Assembly: GCA_964423545.1 (NCBI GenBank)
Contig: CAYRFV010000290.1
Span: forward strand, 1-6,905
Origin: JALOOE01 sp964423545
Lineage (GTDB): Bacteria; Chloroflexota; Anaerolineae; CG2-30-64-16
Direction: 5' to 3'
Length of the DNA: 6,905 nucleotides
In this document: positions 6,867 through 6,905 of the stretch, one piece after another
Layout: every line of letters starts with the position of its first letter
Position numbering within the stretch: the stretch's first letter is position 1
The notes under the pieces: generated by a model
The model's database searches: none
Seen by the model: only the letters and a program-made list of their open reading frames with translations
Told to the model about the DNA's origin: nothing
Program-made: the position numbers and the translations under genes

Positions 6867-6905
6867 TGTTGGAATCGAGCGTGAAAACTGCAACGGCTGG
6901 CACCA

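Noticed and set aside
6867..6895. Possible promoter with TTGCAG upstream of the solute-binding gene
   Set aside because: The matching -10 position reads AACAAA, a poor match that overlaps the ribosome-binding site region.

Overview
The window holds part of a carbohydrate-use gene cluster, with every gene on the minus strand (read from high to low coordinates). In transcription order it contains: a lipid-anchored family 5 ABC-transporter solute-binding protein (6851 to 4647); a complete family GH95 alpha-L-fucosidase-like enzyme (4494 to 2164); a creatininase-family metal hydrolase (2098 to 1292); and a second, different GH95 enzyme whose start is at 1261 and which runs off the left edge after 420 codons. 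Coding density is high. The gaps are 152, 65 and 30 bases, and there is no stretch over 300 bases without a gene.

Organism: the DNA is GC-rich. The solute-binding protein has a lipobox followed by a long Ala/Pro/Thr/Lys linker made of repeated PTKA units, which is typical of solute-binding lipoproteins from Chloroflexota (Caldilinea/Thermomicrobia/Roseiflexus-like lineages). A member of that phylum is my best inference; no ribosomal RNA or marker gene in the window confirms it.

How it may work: the lipoprotein would capture an oligosaccharide outside the membrane and pass it to permeases that are not in this window. The two GH95 enzymes have no signal peptide, so they would remove terminal alpha-L-fucose (or alpha-L-galactose) inside the cell. 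The creatininase-family protein between them would open an amide or similar bond in an unknown substrate. A strong intrinsic terminator follows the solute-binding gene, so the enzymes are probably expressed at a lower level than the binding protein or from a separate promoter I could not find. The creatininase gene and the second GH95 gene are closely spaced and probably cotranscribed.

The 54 bases at the right edge (6852-6905) hold the ribosome-binding site of the solute-binding gene and no recognisable promoter. I see no tRNA, rRNA, mobile element, CRISPR array or attachment site. Nothing here amounts to a clearly new system. The most unusual points are the GH95-creatininase-GH95 arrangement, a Asn-to-Asp change in a motif thought to be catalytic in the first GH95, and the poorly defined creatininase homologue.
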